Below, one piece after another: positions 1-8,245 of a stretch of 64,000 bases of DNA. How positions within the stretch are numbered: the first letter of the stretch is position 1; each line of letters starts with the position of its first letter. The stretch covers positions 2,697,501-2,761,500 of the forward strand of contig NC_014664.1 of NCBI RefSeq assembly GCF_000166055.1. Reading direction: 5' to 3'. Origin of the DNA: Rhodomicrobium vannielii ATCC 17100. GTDB taxonomy: Bacteria > Pseudomonadota > Alphaproteobacteria > Rhizobiales > Rhodomicrobiaceae. Made by a program: the position numbers and the translations under genes. The notes beneath the pieces were generated by a model that saw only the letters and a program-made list of their open reading frames with translations, was not told the origin of the DNA and made no database searches.

Positions 1-2
1 TG

Positions 3-368
3 ATCACCGGCGTTGCCCGGCGACGGTCGTGGCCGTCCGATGTGAAGGCGGCGATCGTGCAGGAAACGCTTGAGGACGGGGTCGGCGTTTCCGAGGTTGC
101 GCGCCGACACGGCGTGGCTGCGAGCCAGCTTTTCAAATGGCGCCGTGAAGCGGGGCTGAGATCGCGACCGCCCAAACCAGAGCCGGTGACGTTTGCCCCT
201 TTGCTGATCGAGAAAAAGGATGCGCCTCAGCCTGAGCATAAAGAAGAGGCACCGCCATCCGGGCTGATCGAACTCGAACTCGCAGGGGGACGGGCGCGGA
301 TCCCGGTGACGGCCGGCCGCGAGGTTATCCTGGCAATTATCGACGGGCTTTCGATGAGGCGGCGGTGA
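3..368 (+). CDS. tnpA: IS66 accessory protein TnpA, 5' end outside window
   Basis: This is the small DNA-binding protein encoded first in IS66-family elements and needed for their transposition. The frame is open from the left edge, where it reads ITGVARRRSWPSDVKAAIV, matching the N-terminal helix-turn-helix region of the family, so the true start lies upstream. The motif EVARRHGVAASQLFKWRRE (about residues 32-50 of the visible part) is the recognition region. A GTG at 42 is an internal codon rather than the likely start. The stop overlaps the next gene by four bases (ATGA-type junction at 365-368), which suggests translational coupling with tnpB. Confidence 0.85.
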   Translation: MTGVARRRSWPSDVKAAIVQETLEDGVGVSEVARRHGVAASQLFKWRREAGLRSRPPKPEPVTFAPLLIEKKDAPQPEHKEEAPPSGLIELELAGGRARIPVTAGREVILAIIDGLSMRRR

Positions 369-718
369 TTTTCGGCGCCATTCCACCTCGGATTTACATC
401 GCGACGCGGCCTGTCGATTTCAGGAAAGGCATGGATGGGCTTGCGGCCACGGTTCAGGAGGTCTTGAAGCTCGATCCGTTTTGCGGCGCTGCCTTCATCT
501 TCCGCTCCAAGCGGGCGGACCGGATCAAGATTTTGATCTGGGACGGCTCGGGGCTGATCCTGATCTACAAGCGGCTCGAGGATGCGAAGTTCCGCTGGCC
601 AAGGATCGAGGACGGGGTCATGCGTCTGTCGCCTGCGCAAGCGTCCGCCTTGTTCGAGGGCTTGGACTGGGCCCGGGTCCGTGCGGTTCGAAGGGCGCGT
701 CCTCAGGCGGTGCAATAA
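365..718 (+). CDS. tnpB: IS66 accessory protein TnpB (Orf2)
   Basis: A protein of 117 residues that matches the IS66 Orf2 family in size and pattern: IATRPVDFRKGMDGLAATVQ near the N-terminus, AFIFRSKRADRIKILIWDGSG in the middle, and a C-terminal segment with LSPAQASALFEGLDW. The biochemical role is not well defined, but the protein is required for transposition of family members. It overlaps tnpA by four bases and is followed after about 60 bases by tnpC. No frameshift is visible, so this IS copy may be intact. Confidence 0.9.
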   Translation: MIFGAIPPRIYIATRPVDFRKGMDGLAATVQEVLKLDPFCGAAFIFRSKRADRIKILIWDGSGLILIYKRLEDAKFRWPRIEDGVMRLSPAQASALFEGLDWARVRAVRRARPQAVQ

Positions 719-777
719 GCCTGATATCTCTCTGTTTTTGCGTGATTGTGATTGCAAATCATGGTGCTGTTCGCGTC

Positions 778-2382
778 ATGATTGCAGCTACGGATCAGCT
801 CCCTGACGATATCGGCGTCCTGAAAGCTCTGGTGGCGCACTGGGCGGAACAAGCGTCGGCGAAAGACGCAGCGCTCGCCGAAAAGGACGCCGAACTGGCC
901 CGCGTTCAGGGCGCCAATGCGAGGTGGGAGACGCTGCGCCAGCTGCGTCGCGCGCAGTTCGGCCGCAAATCGGAGAAGCTCGATCCCGATCAGTTGAGCC
1001 TCGCCATGGAGGAGACCGAGCAGGCGATCGCCGAAACGGGTGCCACGGATGAGACCTCGAACGCGACGCTGAAAGCGTCGCGCAAAGGACCCCGCTCTGT
1101 CAATCGCGGGGCGCTGCCCTCCCATCTGCCGCGGGAGGAGATCGTCATCGAACCGGAAAGCACAGCTTGTCCGTGTTGTGGCGGCGCCATGCATGTGATG
1201 GGCGAGGATCGCTCGGAGCGGCTGGACGTGATCCCGGCCCAGTTCAAAGTGATCGTGACGCGCCGACCGAAATATGCCTGCCGGGCCTGCGAAGGCGCTG
1301 TGTTTCAGGCTCGGGCGCCAACGCGTCTGATCGAGGCCGGCATCCCGACCGAGGCACTGGTCGCTCACGTTCTGACCGCGAAATATGCCGATCACTGTCC
1401 GCTGTATCGGCAGGCGCAAATCTATCGCCGCCAGGGCGTCGATCTCGATCGCTCCACGCTCGCTGACTGGGTCGGCAAAGCGGCGGCGCTTCTGGCGCCG
1501 CTTCAGACGCGCCTGTTCGAGATCCTGAAAACCTCGCCGAAACTGTTCGCCGACGAGACGCGCTGCCCCGTCCTGGATCCGGGACGAAAGCGCGTGAAGC
1601 TCGGCCAGCTCTGGGCTTACGCCCGCGACGACAGGCCCTGGGGCGGCTCCGATCCGCCCGCCGTTGTCTACTGCTATGCGCCAGGCCGCGGATCGGAGCA
1701 TGTGAAAAGCCATCTCGCAGGCTTCAGCGGGATCCTGCAGGTCGATGGCTATAGCGCCTACAAGGACCTCGCGAGCAACCGGCCAGCGTCGGCACCGCTC
1801 ATCCTGTCCTTCTGCTGGACGCACCTGAGGAGGCGGTTCTATGAAATCGCTGTGGGCGGCAACGCGCCGCTCGCCGACGCCGCGCTCGCGCAGATCGCAG
1901 CGCTTTACAAAATCGAGGAAACCATCCGTGGCCAGAGCGCCGAAGCGCGCCGCAAGGTCCGACAGGCCAAGAGCATGCCGCTACTCGATCGTTTCAAGTC
2001 CTGGTTTGAAAAGACCCTCTCCCTCGTTCCCGGCGGCTCCAAAATGGCCAAGGCCATCCGCTATGCTCTCCACCATTGGGACGGCCTCATCCTGTTCGCG
2101 AACGACGGGCGCATCGAGATGGACACCAACACCGTCGAGCGTTCCATCAGGCCCTTGGCTCTGAACAGGAAAAACGCACTCTTCGCCGGCCACGACCGCG
2201 GAGCAGAGCATTGGGGAATCGTCGCTTCGCTCATTGAAACGGCCAAACTCAATGGCGTCGATCCACAGGCCTGGCTCGCCAGCATTCTCTCACGCCTCGT
2301 CAATGGCTGGCCGATGCGCAAAATCGATGAACTCATGCCCTGGGCCTTTGCCGTTCACCAAAAGGCTGCTCCCGTGGTCTGA
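778..2382 (+). CDS. tnpC: IS66 transposase TnpC
   Basis: The main transposase, 534 residues from the ATG at 778. An N-terminal coiled-coil/leucine-zipper-like stretch (about 20-60) precedes RRAQFGRKSEKLD, typical of IS66 transposases. A zinc-ribbon-like region follows (CPCCGG near residue 130 and CRAC near 165). The catalytic core contains the expected acidic residues in FADETRC, LQVDGYSAY and the C-terminal NTVERSIRPLALNRKN. The open frame extends further upstream, but the family N-terminus fits the ATG at 778. The protein appears full length. Its stop is followed within 13 bases by the inverted-repeat terminus. Confidence 0.92.
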   Translation: MIAATDQLPDDIGVLKALVAHWAEQASAKDAALAEKDAELARVQGANARWETLRQLRRAQFGRKSEKLDPDQLSLAMEETEQAIAETGATDETSNATLKASRKGPRSVNRGALPSHLPREEIVIEPESTACPCCGGAMHVMGEDRSERLDVIPAQFKVIVTRRPKYACRACEGAVFQARAPTRLIEAGIPTEALVAHVLTAKYADHCPLYRQAQIYRRQGVDLDRSTLADWVGKAAALLAPLQTRLFEILKTSPKLFADETRCPVLDPGRKRVKLGQLWAYARDDRPWGGSDPPAVVYCYAPGRGSEHVKSHLAGFSGILQVDGYSAYKDLASNRPASAPLILSFCWTHLRRRFYEIAVGGNAPLADAALAQIAALYKIEETIRGQSAEARRKVRQAKSMPLLDRFKSWFEKTLSLVPGGSKMAKAIRYALHHWDGLILFANDGRIEMDTNTVERSIRPLALNRKNALFAGHDRGAEHWGIVASLIETAKLNGVDPQAWLASILSRLVNGWPMRKIDELMPWAFAVHQKAAPVV

Positions 2383-2395
2383 GAACACCGCTTAC

Positions 2396-2965
2396 GGAGC
2401 GAGGACGAGAAGCAGGCGATCATCGCCGAGGCTTTGGAGCCCGGCGTGCGGTCGCCCGTAGGCATGGTATCAAGCGAGCCTTCTCTTTCGCTGGAGGAAG
2501 CTGGCGAAGAACGACGAGAAGCCACAGCCCGCGCCGGCATTCCTGCCGGTCTCTGTGACGGCGCCAGCGAAGAGCCGCGACACGATCTACGATCACAGCG
2601 CCAGTGACGCGCCCGCCTCCGATAATCGCATCGAGATCGAGCTTTTGAACGGGCGGCGCGTGTGCGGGTTGGCCCCGGCGCCGACATGGGCGCGTTGAAG
2701 CGCATTCTCGATATTGCCGACGGGAGGAGACCATGATCCCGGTTCCGACCGGCGTGCGGGTGTGGCTGGCGACGGGTCACACCGATATGCGCAGGGGCTT
2801 CCCGTCGCTGTCGTTGCAGGTCCAGGAGGTTTTGCTGCGCGAACCTTTGAGCGGCCATCTCTTTGCTTGCGGAGGCCGCGGCGATCTTTTTGAAGGTAAT
2901 CTGGCATGACGGCCAGGGCGCATGTCTGTTTGGGAGACCGACTTCGGTTGGCTGACGGTTTGTCT
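2396..2965 (+). pseudogene. Decayed IS66 remnant: 5'-truncated tnpA and frameshifted tnpB
   Basis: Directly after the right end of the intact IS66, the sequence encodes in broken frames SEDEKQAIIAEALEPG, ARRHGIK, and then LAKNDEKPQPAPAFLPVSV up to IEIELLNGRRV, all recognisable as an IS66 TnpA of a different subgroup. An apparent two-base insertion near 2660 breaks the frame before ADMGALKRILDIADGRR. A tnpB then starts at 2732 (IPVPTGVRVWLATGHTDMRRG) and is frameshifted near 2865, so that VIWHDGQGACLF lies in another frame, and it soon stops. No transposase gene follows. Both genes are therefore non-functional and the 5' part of tnpA was removed or displaced by the newer IS66. Confidence 0.8.
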
Positions 2966-3228
2966 TTGAAAGCGCTGCCGAACATGATTCTCTTGCCGGG
3001 TGCCCACGCCCCTTGACGCTCTTCCTTGCTACCCCGCATGGTGCGTCAATTTATACTCATTTTTTTTGCGCCGCAAGAAAATATACAACTCGAGGGATTG
3101 TTTGGGCAAGACGAGATCATCGGAGTGTCCCTGAATAAACTAAACTGGCGGCGATCGATCAGACATGAAAGATAGCGGCGGGCGGTCATTGTTGGTGGCT
3201 TCAGGTTATTACGGGACGGTGGGCGCGG

Positions 3229-4764
3229 TCAGCCCCGGATGTGGTCTCGATACTTCTGCTGCGAAGCTCGAGCCGTCTGGATCAATTCGTCGCCGACGAG
3301 CTTTAGGGCGGCGGCGTTGAGATGTCTGGCGCTCTCCTCAGTGTTCGTCTCGGTGTAGCAGCGCAGTTCCGGCGCATTACCCGACGCGCGCAGGTGGATA
3401 ATCGCGCCGCTCTCGAAGGTCATGCGTAGGCCGTCGGTCTGGTCGACATGAGCCAGTTTTCCCACAAGCGAATGATAATGCATCTCGATCCGCTCCTTTC
3501 GCTCGCCTTCGCTGCCTGAAGCCAGCCACGTTAGGATTGCCTGACTGTCTGCGGTTGGGAATTCTTTCAGACGGTCGCTCCAGGTTACCCGCTGGGGTAG
3601 ATCGGCATAGAGATCCGCCACGGGTAGTTTTTTCGCCGCCGCGAGAACGCTGACGATGGGCAGAACGGCGTCGCGCGTGGGCAGGGCCGCCAGTTCGCGC
3701 CCATCGCGCGCGATCTTGCTTCCCAAGAGGAAGCCACCATTCGCCTCAAAGCCGCAGACAATGCCTCCGTTCTCTCGAGCGGCCTCCATTGCCGCGATGA
3801 CGTAGGGGGAGCCGATCCGGCTGCGTATGGTGCGAGGAAAGGCACCACTCTTTTCCAGCGCGGTATTGCTACTGACCGGGGTGACTACGCATTCGGCCCC
3901 GAGTTCGCGGGCGCAAAGCAGGCCCAATATGTCGCCTCGCAACCATTTACCACGATGATCTGCTAAGAGTGGGCGGTCGCTATCACCATCGGTGGAGACG
4001 ATGGCATCTAGACGGTGTTCGCCTGCCCAGTGACGGGCGAGATCGATATCTTCTGGGCGCAGAGCTTCGGTATCGACGGGAATAAATCTATCAGAACGGC
4101 CGAGCGGCACTGCTTCGGCCCCGAGTGCGCGAAGGATGCAGGCAAGAAGATCGCGACCCACTGCGGAATGCTGGTAGAGACCGACTGTCAAGCCGGAGAG
4201 GGCCTCGTCGCCGAAAAATTCCAAATAGCGCTGCAGATAGCTATCTTCGATATTCAGAGTCTCCGGCAGTGGCGAGGCATCAATCAGCTGTCCATCAGCG
4301 GTGAAACGGGAGTGATCGAGGCGCACCGTCTGGCGCGCGATGCTGGCCTCATCAGTTTTCAGTACCTCGCACGAGGCGCGATGGAATTTGATGCCGTTGC
4401 GGTCATCGGGAATATGACTCCCCGTGACCATCAGCGAGGGGATCCGGCGCGCAAAAGCGTAATGTGCAATAGCCGGTGTCGGGACGTGGCCGCAGAAAAC
4501 GGGCACGCCGCAAGCATCGCGTATCGCTTGGGCGCAGGCCCTAAGGATGCGCGGGGTACTTGGACGAAGATCGCCGCCCAGCGCGACCTCGGACGTGGGA
4601 GCGAACTCTCCGATCTCGCGCAAATAGTTTAGAAAGCCGGTGGTATAGCCATAGCAGACCCGGTCAGTCATGGCGCTGACCAGACCACGCGCTCCGCTGG
4701 TCCCGAAGGCAACGCCGCTTTCTTCCATAAGGGCTCGGACGAGGAATAATGCCTTCTCTGTCAT
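3229..4764 (-). CDS. Phosphohexomutase (phosphomannomutase/phosphoglucomutase family)
   Basis: A protein of 511 residues with all four signature loops of the alpha-D-phosphohexomutase family: the phosphoserine loop TGSHIPDDRNG (114-124, catalytic Ser about 116, an uncommon variant of TASHNP), the metal loop DGDSD (259-263), the sugar-specificity loop GFEANGG (338-344) and a C-terminal phosphate-binding loop RASGNAPE. It should interconvert hexose-1- and hexose-6-phosphates for polysaccharide synthesis; substrate choice cannot be read from the sequence. It stands alone in the mobile region with no glycosyltransferases beside it. The start is the ATG giving MTEKALF. The gene is intact and may be element cargo. 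Confidence 0.85.
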   Translation of the reverse strand: MTEKALFLVRALMEESGVAFGTSGARGLVSAMTDRVCYGYTTGFLNYLREIGEFAPTSEVALGGDLRPSTPRILRACAQAIRDACGVPVFCGHVPTPAIAHYAFARRIPSLMVTGSHIPDDRNGIKFHRASCEVLKTDEASIARQTVRLDHSRFTADGQLIDASPLPETLNIEDSYLQRYLEFFGDEALSGLTVGLYQHSAVGRDLLACILRALGAEAVPLGRSDRFIPVDTEALRPEDIDLARHWAGEHRLDAIVSTDGDSDRPLLADHRGKWLRGDILGLLCARELGAECVVTPVSSNTALEKSGAFPRTIRSRIGSPYVIAAMEAARENGGIVCGFEANGGFLLGSKIARDGRELAALPTRDAVLPIVSVLAAAKKLPVADLYADLPQRVTWSDRLKEFPTADSQAILTWLASGSEGERKERIEMHYHSLVGKLAHVDQTDGLRMTFESGAIIHLRASGNAPELRCYTETNTEESARHLNAAALKLVGDELIQTARASQQKYRDHIRG

Positions 4765-5150
4765 AATCGGAACCTCGCGTTGAGGGATACTAAGCTGGCT
4801 CGGTACGCACGAAGCAAGGCTAAAGTTTGCCGGAATGCCTTTCCGCTCAGGCGAGTCTACTCAGACAGTCGATTTTTGGTCGCCCAGGCTCCGACGCGCC
4901 TAATTCAGGGAGCCCCCTTATGGGTCTGTCACCTAAATCACGCATACTTCCCGGAAAAAGCAGGTTTTGCAGCCTGTTCTGGGAAGGGACTTCCAAATCC
5001 TCGACGGATAGCGGCGATGGCAGCTTCGCGAGGTTTCATTGTAAAGTCTCGCGTTGGCTCCGACAAAACGGGCGACGTGTCTGTTATCGATCCTCAGGAT
5101 TGATGACGATCCAACCCGTCGAGTCATTTCGCGATGATGGATCGCGGTTA
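4765..5150. other. Intergenic region, no supported gene
   Basis: About 390 bases between the phosphohexomutase start and the vapC stop. Open frames exist on both strands, but none shows family motifs, a good ribosome binding site or a credible start. The region must hold the mutase promoter; I see no clear terminator or repeat. Confidence 0.5.
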
Positions 5151-5549
5151 CTACAGCCAATTCTCGGCCCTGACGCCGGGCATCCTGGCAAACTCGCGCA
5201 TGTTATTCGTCACGACAATCAATCCTTCGCTGCGGGCATGACCGCCGATCTGCATATCGTGGGGGCCGCAAGGTGTTCCCGCTCGCTCCAGTTCAGCCCG
5301 GACCTGCCCATAATGAGCGGCGGCTTTATTGCCGAACGGCAGCACGTCCAGCCGCGCCACGAAGTGTTCGATCGCGGTCAGGTTTTCGTCGCGGCGGGCG
5401 GACTTCTGCGCACCGTAATGCAATTCGCCAAGCGTGATGCTCGATATGCAAAGATGTTCAGCCAGCGCATTGAATTTGTCCCGGACGGCAGGCGGGAAGG
5501 TCTTCATCACATAGATGCAGATATTTGTATCGAGCATGTAGCCGAGCAT
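5151..5549 (-). CDS. vapC: VapC-like PIN-domain toxin
   Basis: A protein of 132 residues with the PIN-domain ribonuclease pattern: MLDTNICIYV at the N-terminus (first catalytic Asp in LDTN), ITLGELHYGA (conserved Glu), and a C-terminal HDMQIGGHARSEGLIVVTNN carrying the later acidic and Asn residues. Members cleave RNA, often tRNA or rRNA, and are held inactive by the cognate antitoxin. The ATG at 5549 overlaps the vapB stop in a TGATG arrangement, which supports this start (an alternative ATG lies at 5537). It probably acts as a stability module for the mobile element. Confidence 0.88.
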   Translation of the reverse strand: MLGYMLDTNICIYVMKTFPPAVRDKFNALAEHLCISSITLGELHYGAQKSARRDENLTAIEHFVARLDVLPFGNKAAAHYGQVRAELERAGTPCGPHDMQIGGHARSEGLIVVTNNMREFARMPGVRAENWL

Positions 5550-5782
5550 CAGAATGCCTCGCGCTCTTCCGCCTTCGGCTGCTCGCGCTCGACCATGAAA
5601 TCCTCGCTGACACGCGGTCCGCTCAGGAAAAGATCGTCCCATCTCTTGCCCTGCGGTACGATCAGGCGGCTGCGCCCGATCTTAAGAATATCGACATGGT
5701 GCACGTCCTCGGGAAAAGCGACAGCCTTTGGGAGGCGAACAGCCTGGCTGCGGTTGCTTGTGAAGACGGTCGAACTGGTCAT
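5549..5782 (-). CDS. vapB: VapB-like antitoxin (AbrB fold)
   Basis: A protein of 77 residues beginning MTSSTVFTSNRSQAVRLPKA, the typical SpoVT/AbrB swapped-hairpin DNA-binding domain of VapB antitoxins, followed by a C-terminal tail (RVSEDFMVEREQPKAEE) that would bind the toxin. The ATG at 5782 is chosen because the family starts just before TVFxSNRSQAVRLPK. It overlaps vapC by one base pair set (TGATG), so translation is coupled. Such antitoxins usually repress their own operon, and the operator is expected in 5783-5860. Confidence 0.88.
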   Translation of the reverse strand: MTSSTVFTSNRSQAVRLPKAVAFPEDVHHVDILKIGRSRLIVPQGKRWDDLFLSGPRVSEDFMVEREQPKAEEREAF

Positions 5783-5859
5783 GGCGTGCTCCCATGCATG
5801 ATATGCAATTGGGATATACATAGCGCGAAGCGACGAAATCGACAAGGTGTGAGCGACCA

Positions 5860-7716
5860 TCACCTCGACAGATCATGCTGTTTCTCGGTGATCTGCTCCA
5901 GCCCTTGCAGTCTGGCTCCCCGCGTCAGTTTCGCGAACGCTTCTGCTTCCTGCAGGGTAACTGGCTTCAGGATCCAGCTATCGCCCTGTTCGAGCACGAT
6001 CGCCGGGCGACCGTCCTTCAGCGTCCTGCGTCCGCGATAGACAAACGGACCGCGATCCGACGAAGAAAACAGCCGATGCGCCGGAAAACCGGGGTCGCGG
6101 GCGGCCCGCTCGTTCCGCCGCGCGATATAGCTGTCGATTGCATCCTGCCGCTCGGCAAGTGCCGCTTGCCTCTGCGCCTCAAGGCTTCGATCTTCAAGCG
6201 TGATCTGAAGGCCCGAAACCGCGGCCGCCTTGACGACCGCCGCTCTGAACTCCGCCGATCCCTCGATCCTGAGCGGTTGTCCACCGAACCGCGTCGCTCC
6301 GAGATCGATCGCGAGATACGCCGCCTGAAGCGAAACCTCGGGCACATAGATCTTGTCGGGCCGGTCGATGGCCTTGCCGCCGTCGCGCAAATAATAGATC
6401 GATGACCCGTTCTTCAGCACATAAGGCTTCAGGTGTCTGTAGACGATCCGCCGCGCATCCGCGCCGCTCGGGGCCGAGATGAAGGCGGTATTCAGCGCCT
6501 CTTGTTCCTTGTTGCGGCGCTGAAGAAGCGCAAGCGCATTTCCATCGCCTTGTTGCGCGACATGGATAAGATAGTCGTCGAAGCTCCAGCGCGGCCATGC
6601 GCGGCTCACGGCATCCTGCCTGTCGGACATTTTCTGTGCGATCTCCCTCGATCGCCGCGTCATCTCGTCTCGAAGCTTTTGAAGATGATCCAGCCGGCCT
6701 TTGGGCGGCCTCTTGTTGGCGCTCCTCGACCTCAAACGCTTGTAGTTGTCGATCACCGGCTGAAAGGCGTCGTTGGCTTCCTTTCGGATGCGCTGAAGCT
6801 CCTTCTCGCGCGCCCTTCGCTTCCTGATGCGGTCGAGGTGGTATTGCGTCCAAAGGCGGTCGTAGACCGGATCGCGCCTGGAGGCTGAACGCGTGCAAGT
6901 CTGAGCCACGGTCTGCCCGTCGCCCTGAAAAGGGCCGAAGCGCTTCACGAACTGGCCGATGCCGAAGGCGCGATCGACGGTGCTGGCGCGGACGCGGCGA
7001 CCGGTCTCGTCTTCGATGCATAAACCCGCGCCGCGCTGCCTGAGTGCGAGCTTTTTCGCCTCGAAGCGACGATGCACCTCCCGCCAGTCCGCCGCGCCCT
7101 CGAGCATCGCGATCCCGACGCCCGTTTTCTGGAGGTCCGCCCGGAAGGCGCGCGTAACCTCGATCGGCTGCGGATCGGTCGATCGGCCATGGTTCGTGCG
7201 AACGAGGCCGAACTCCTTCTCGAGCTTTTCGCACTCCGTCATGAGCTTTCTCTGGTCGAAATACGGCTCGTGCATCCGAAATTTGGTCGGGTGGATCTTG
7301 TTGATGGCGATATGCATGTGAAGGTGGTCGGTGTCGATGTGGACCGCCGACATGCGTTGATGCGCTTCGAGCCCGATGGCGGCAACGAGCCGCTCTTCGA
7401 CCTTTTCCAGCACCTCGTCGCTCGGCCGCTCGTTGTCTGCGAAGCTGACGACGAGGTGGTAGGTCTTGTCGGCACTGGCGCGCGTGTTCTGCTTCTGCGT
7501 CGCGATGATGTCGGAGAGCGCCCAGTCGGGCTCGTCCGTCCCGCAATTCGTGATCCTGATGTCGCCGACGCGACCGCCGGCGCCCGCCTTGTCGAGGATG
7601 TAATCGGACAATCGCTCGATCACCTCTTTCCGGCGCGCGCCCTTCGGGCCGAGAATATAGGTCGCAAGTCCTGTATAGCTCGACGCGACGCCCCGCTTCA
7701 CGCGCTTGGCGATCAT
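5860..7716 (-). CDS. MOBP-type relaxase (TraI/MobA-like) with C-terminal LPD7-like domain
   Basis: A protein of 618 residues. The N-terminal HUH relaxase domain has a candidate nucleophile region SSYTGLATYILGPKG (about 12-26) and the metal-binding motif HIDTDHLHMHIAINKIHP (126-143, with HLHMH at 131-135). A long basic helical middle follows (about 280-380), and the C-terminal region with YRHLKPYVLKNGSSIYYL and EGSAEFRAAVVKAA resembles the LPD7 domain found in mobile-element proteins. It would nick and covalently hold the oriT strand during conjugative transfer. Its ATG overlaps the mobC stop (ATGA at 7713-7716). With no coupling protein or secretion genes nearby, transfer in trans is implied. 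Confidence 0.85.
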   Translation of the reverse strand: MIAKRVKRGVASSYTGLATYILGPKGARRKEVIERLSDYILDKAGAGGRVGDIRITNCGTDEPDWALSDIIATQKQNTRASADKTYHLVVSFADNERPSDEVLEKVEERLVAAIGLEAHQRMSAVHIDTDHLHMHIAINKIHPTKFRMHEPYFDQRKLMTECEKLEKEFGLVRTNHGRSTDPQPIEVTRAFRADLQKTGVGIAMLEGAADWREVHRRFEAKKLALRQRGAGLCIEDETGRRVRASTVDRAFGIGQFVKRFGPFQGDGQTVAQTCTRSASRRDPVYDRLWTQYHLDRIRKRRAREKELQRIRKEANDAFQPVIDNYKRLRSRSANKRPPKGRLDHLQKLRDEMTRRSREIAQKMSDRQDAVSRAWPRWSFDDYLIHVAQQGDGNALALLQRRNKEQEALNTAFISAPSGADARRIVYRHLKPYVLKNGSSIYYLRDGGKAIDRPDKIYVPEVSLQAAYLAIDLGATRFGGQPLRIEGSAEFRAAVVKAAAVSGLQITLEDRSLEAQRQAALAERQDAIDSYIARRNERAARDPGFPAHRLFSSSDRGPFVYRGRRTLKDGRPAIVLEQGDSWILKPVTLQEAEAFAKLTRGARLQGLEQITEKQHDLSR

Positions 7717-7991
7717 CCTTCGCGCTCGGACAGGATGCTCGCGTTCACCGCGGCTTCGCGTTCGAGCGCCGCCCGGAGTTCCGCTTCGGGCATCATCTCC
7801 AGCTTTGCTGCCTCGAGGATAATCGCCCGCCGCATGGTCCCGATGATCTGTGCCGCTTCATCCGGCACGCTCAGAAGCCGCGCTCTTCCCCAGGCGGAGA
7901 GGCTCAATCCCTCGGCATCGGCCCGCTCCTTCAGGGCACCCATTTCCGACTTCGTCAGCCGGATCTTGAGCGTGGAAGTTAGACTCGTCAT
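7713..7991 (-). CDS. mobC: MobC-like relaxosome accessory protein
   Basis: A protein of 92 residues, MTSLTSTLKIRLTKSEMGALKERADAEG and onward, with the ribbon-helix-helix start of plasmid mobilization MobC proteins (strand TLKIRLT then helix SEMGALKERA), the GLSLSAWGRARLL motif, and a helical C-terminus. The ATG at 7991 is preceded by a GGAGG-type Shine-Dalgarno. The longer open frame upstream lacks family similarity. MobC proteins bind near oriT and help the relaxase open the strands. The gene is translationally coupled to the relaxase by a four-base overlap. Confidence 0.8.
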   Translation of the reverse strand: MTSLTSTLKIRLTKSEMGALKERADAEGLSLSAWGRARLLSVPDEAAQIIGTMRRAIILEAAKLEMMPEAELRAALEREAAVNASILSEREG

Positions 7992-8245
7992 AGGGTTTGT
8001 CCTCCCAGCTTCGTTGCAGTTGATGATTATGAGGGGAAGCAGGTGAGGCACGTGAGGCGGGCTTGTTTTTTCTCGCGTTTTTCGCCTCACCGGGACGCCT
8101 TCATGTGAGACAGCAACGCCGCGAGCGGCTCGACCTACGGGTTTTGCCTCGCCTGCCTCACCCCAAATTGTGGCGGGTGCAGCATAATTTCTCACTTTAT
8201 TCCAATGCCTTGCGGCCTTGCCCCATCTGCCTCACCGCATTCGCG
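7992..8245. repeat. Repeat-rich region upstream of mobC; candidate oriT or control region
   Basis: Between mobC and the DUF927 gene, the heptamer GTGAGGC or its complement occurs five times: 8043-8049 and 8052-8058 on the plus strand, and 8084-8090, 8155-8161 and 8229-8235 on the minus strand. GTGAGGCG at 8052-8059 and CGCCTCAC at 8083-8090 form a perfect 8-bp inverted repeat with a 23-base loop. A position directly upstream of the mobC-relaxase genes is where oriT usually lies. No textbook nick-site sequence was recognised, so this assignment is inference; the repeats could instead bind a regulator. Confidence 0.45.

Larger units (their letters stand above)
1..2395 (+). mobile_element. IS66-family insertion sequence, left end outside the window
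   Basis: Three consecutive plus-strand genes (tnpA, tnpB, tnpC) have the order, sizes and overlaps of IS66-family elements. The right end is placed at 2395, because directly after the tnpC stop codon the sequence reads gagaacaccgcttac, which inward from the end is GTAAGCGG, the typical IS66 terminus. Immediately beyond it begins a different, degenerate IS66 tnpA, so this element appears to have inserted into an older relative. The left inverted repeat and the target duplication cannot be checked here. Confidence 0.85.

Noticed and set aside
703-1824. Long minus-strand frame opposite the IS66 transposase
   Set aside because: No recognisable domain, and the plus-strand transposase is complete with all motifs.
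4780-5103. Plus-strand frame of 107 codons between the mutase and vapC
   Set aside because: No ribosome site, no family similarity and an atypical composition; probably chance.
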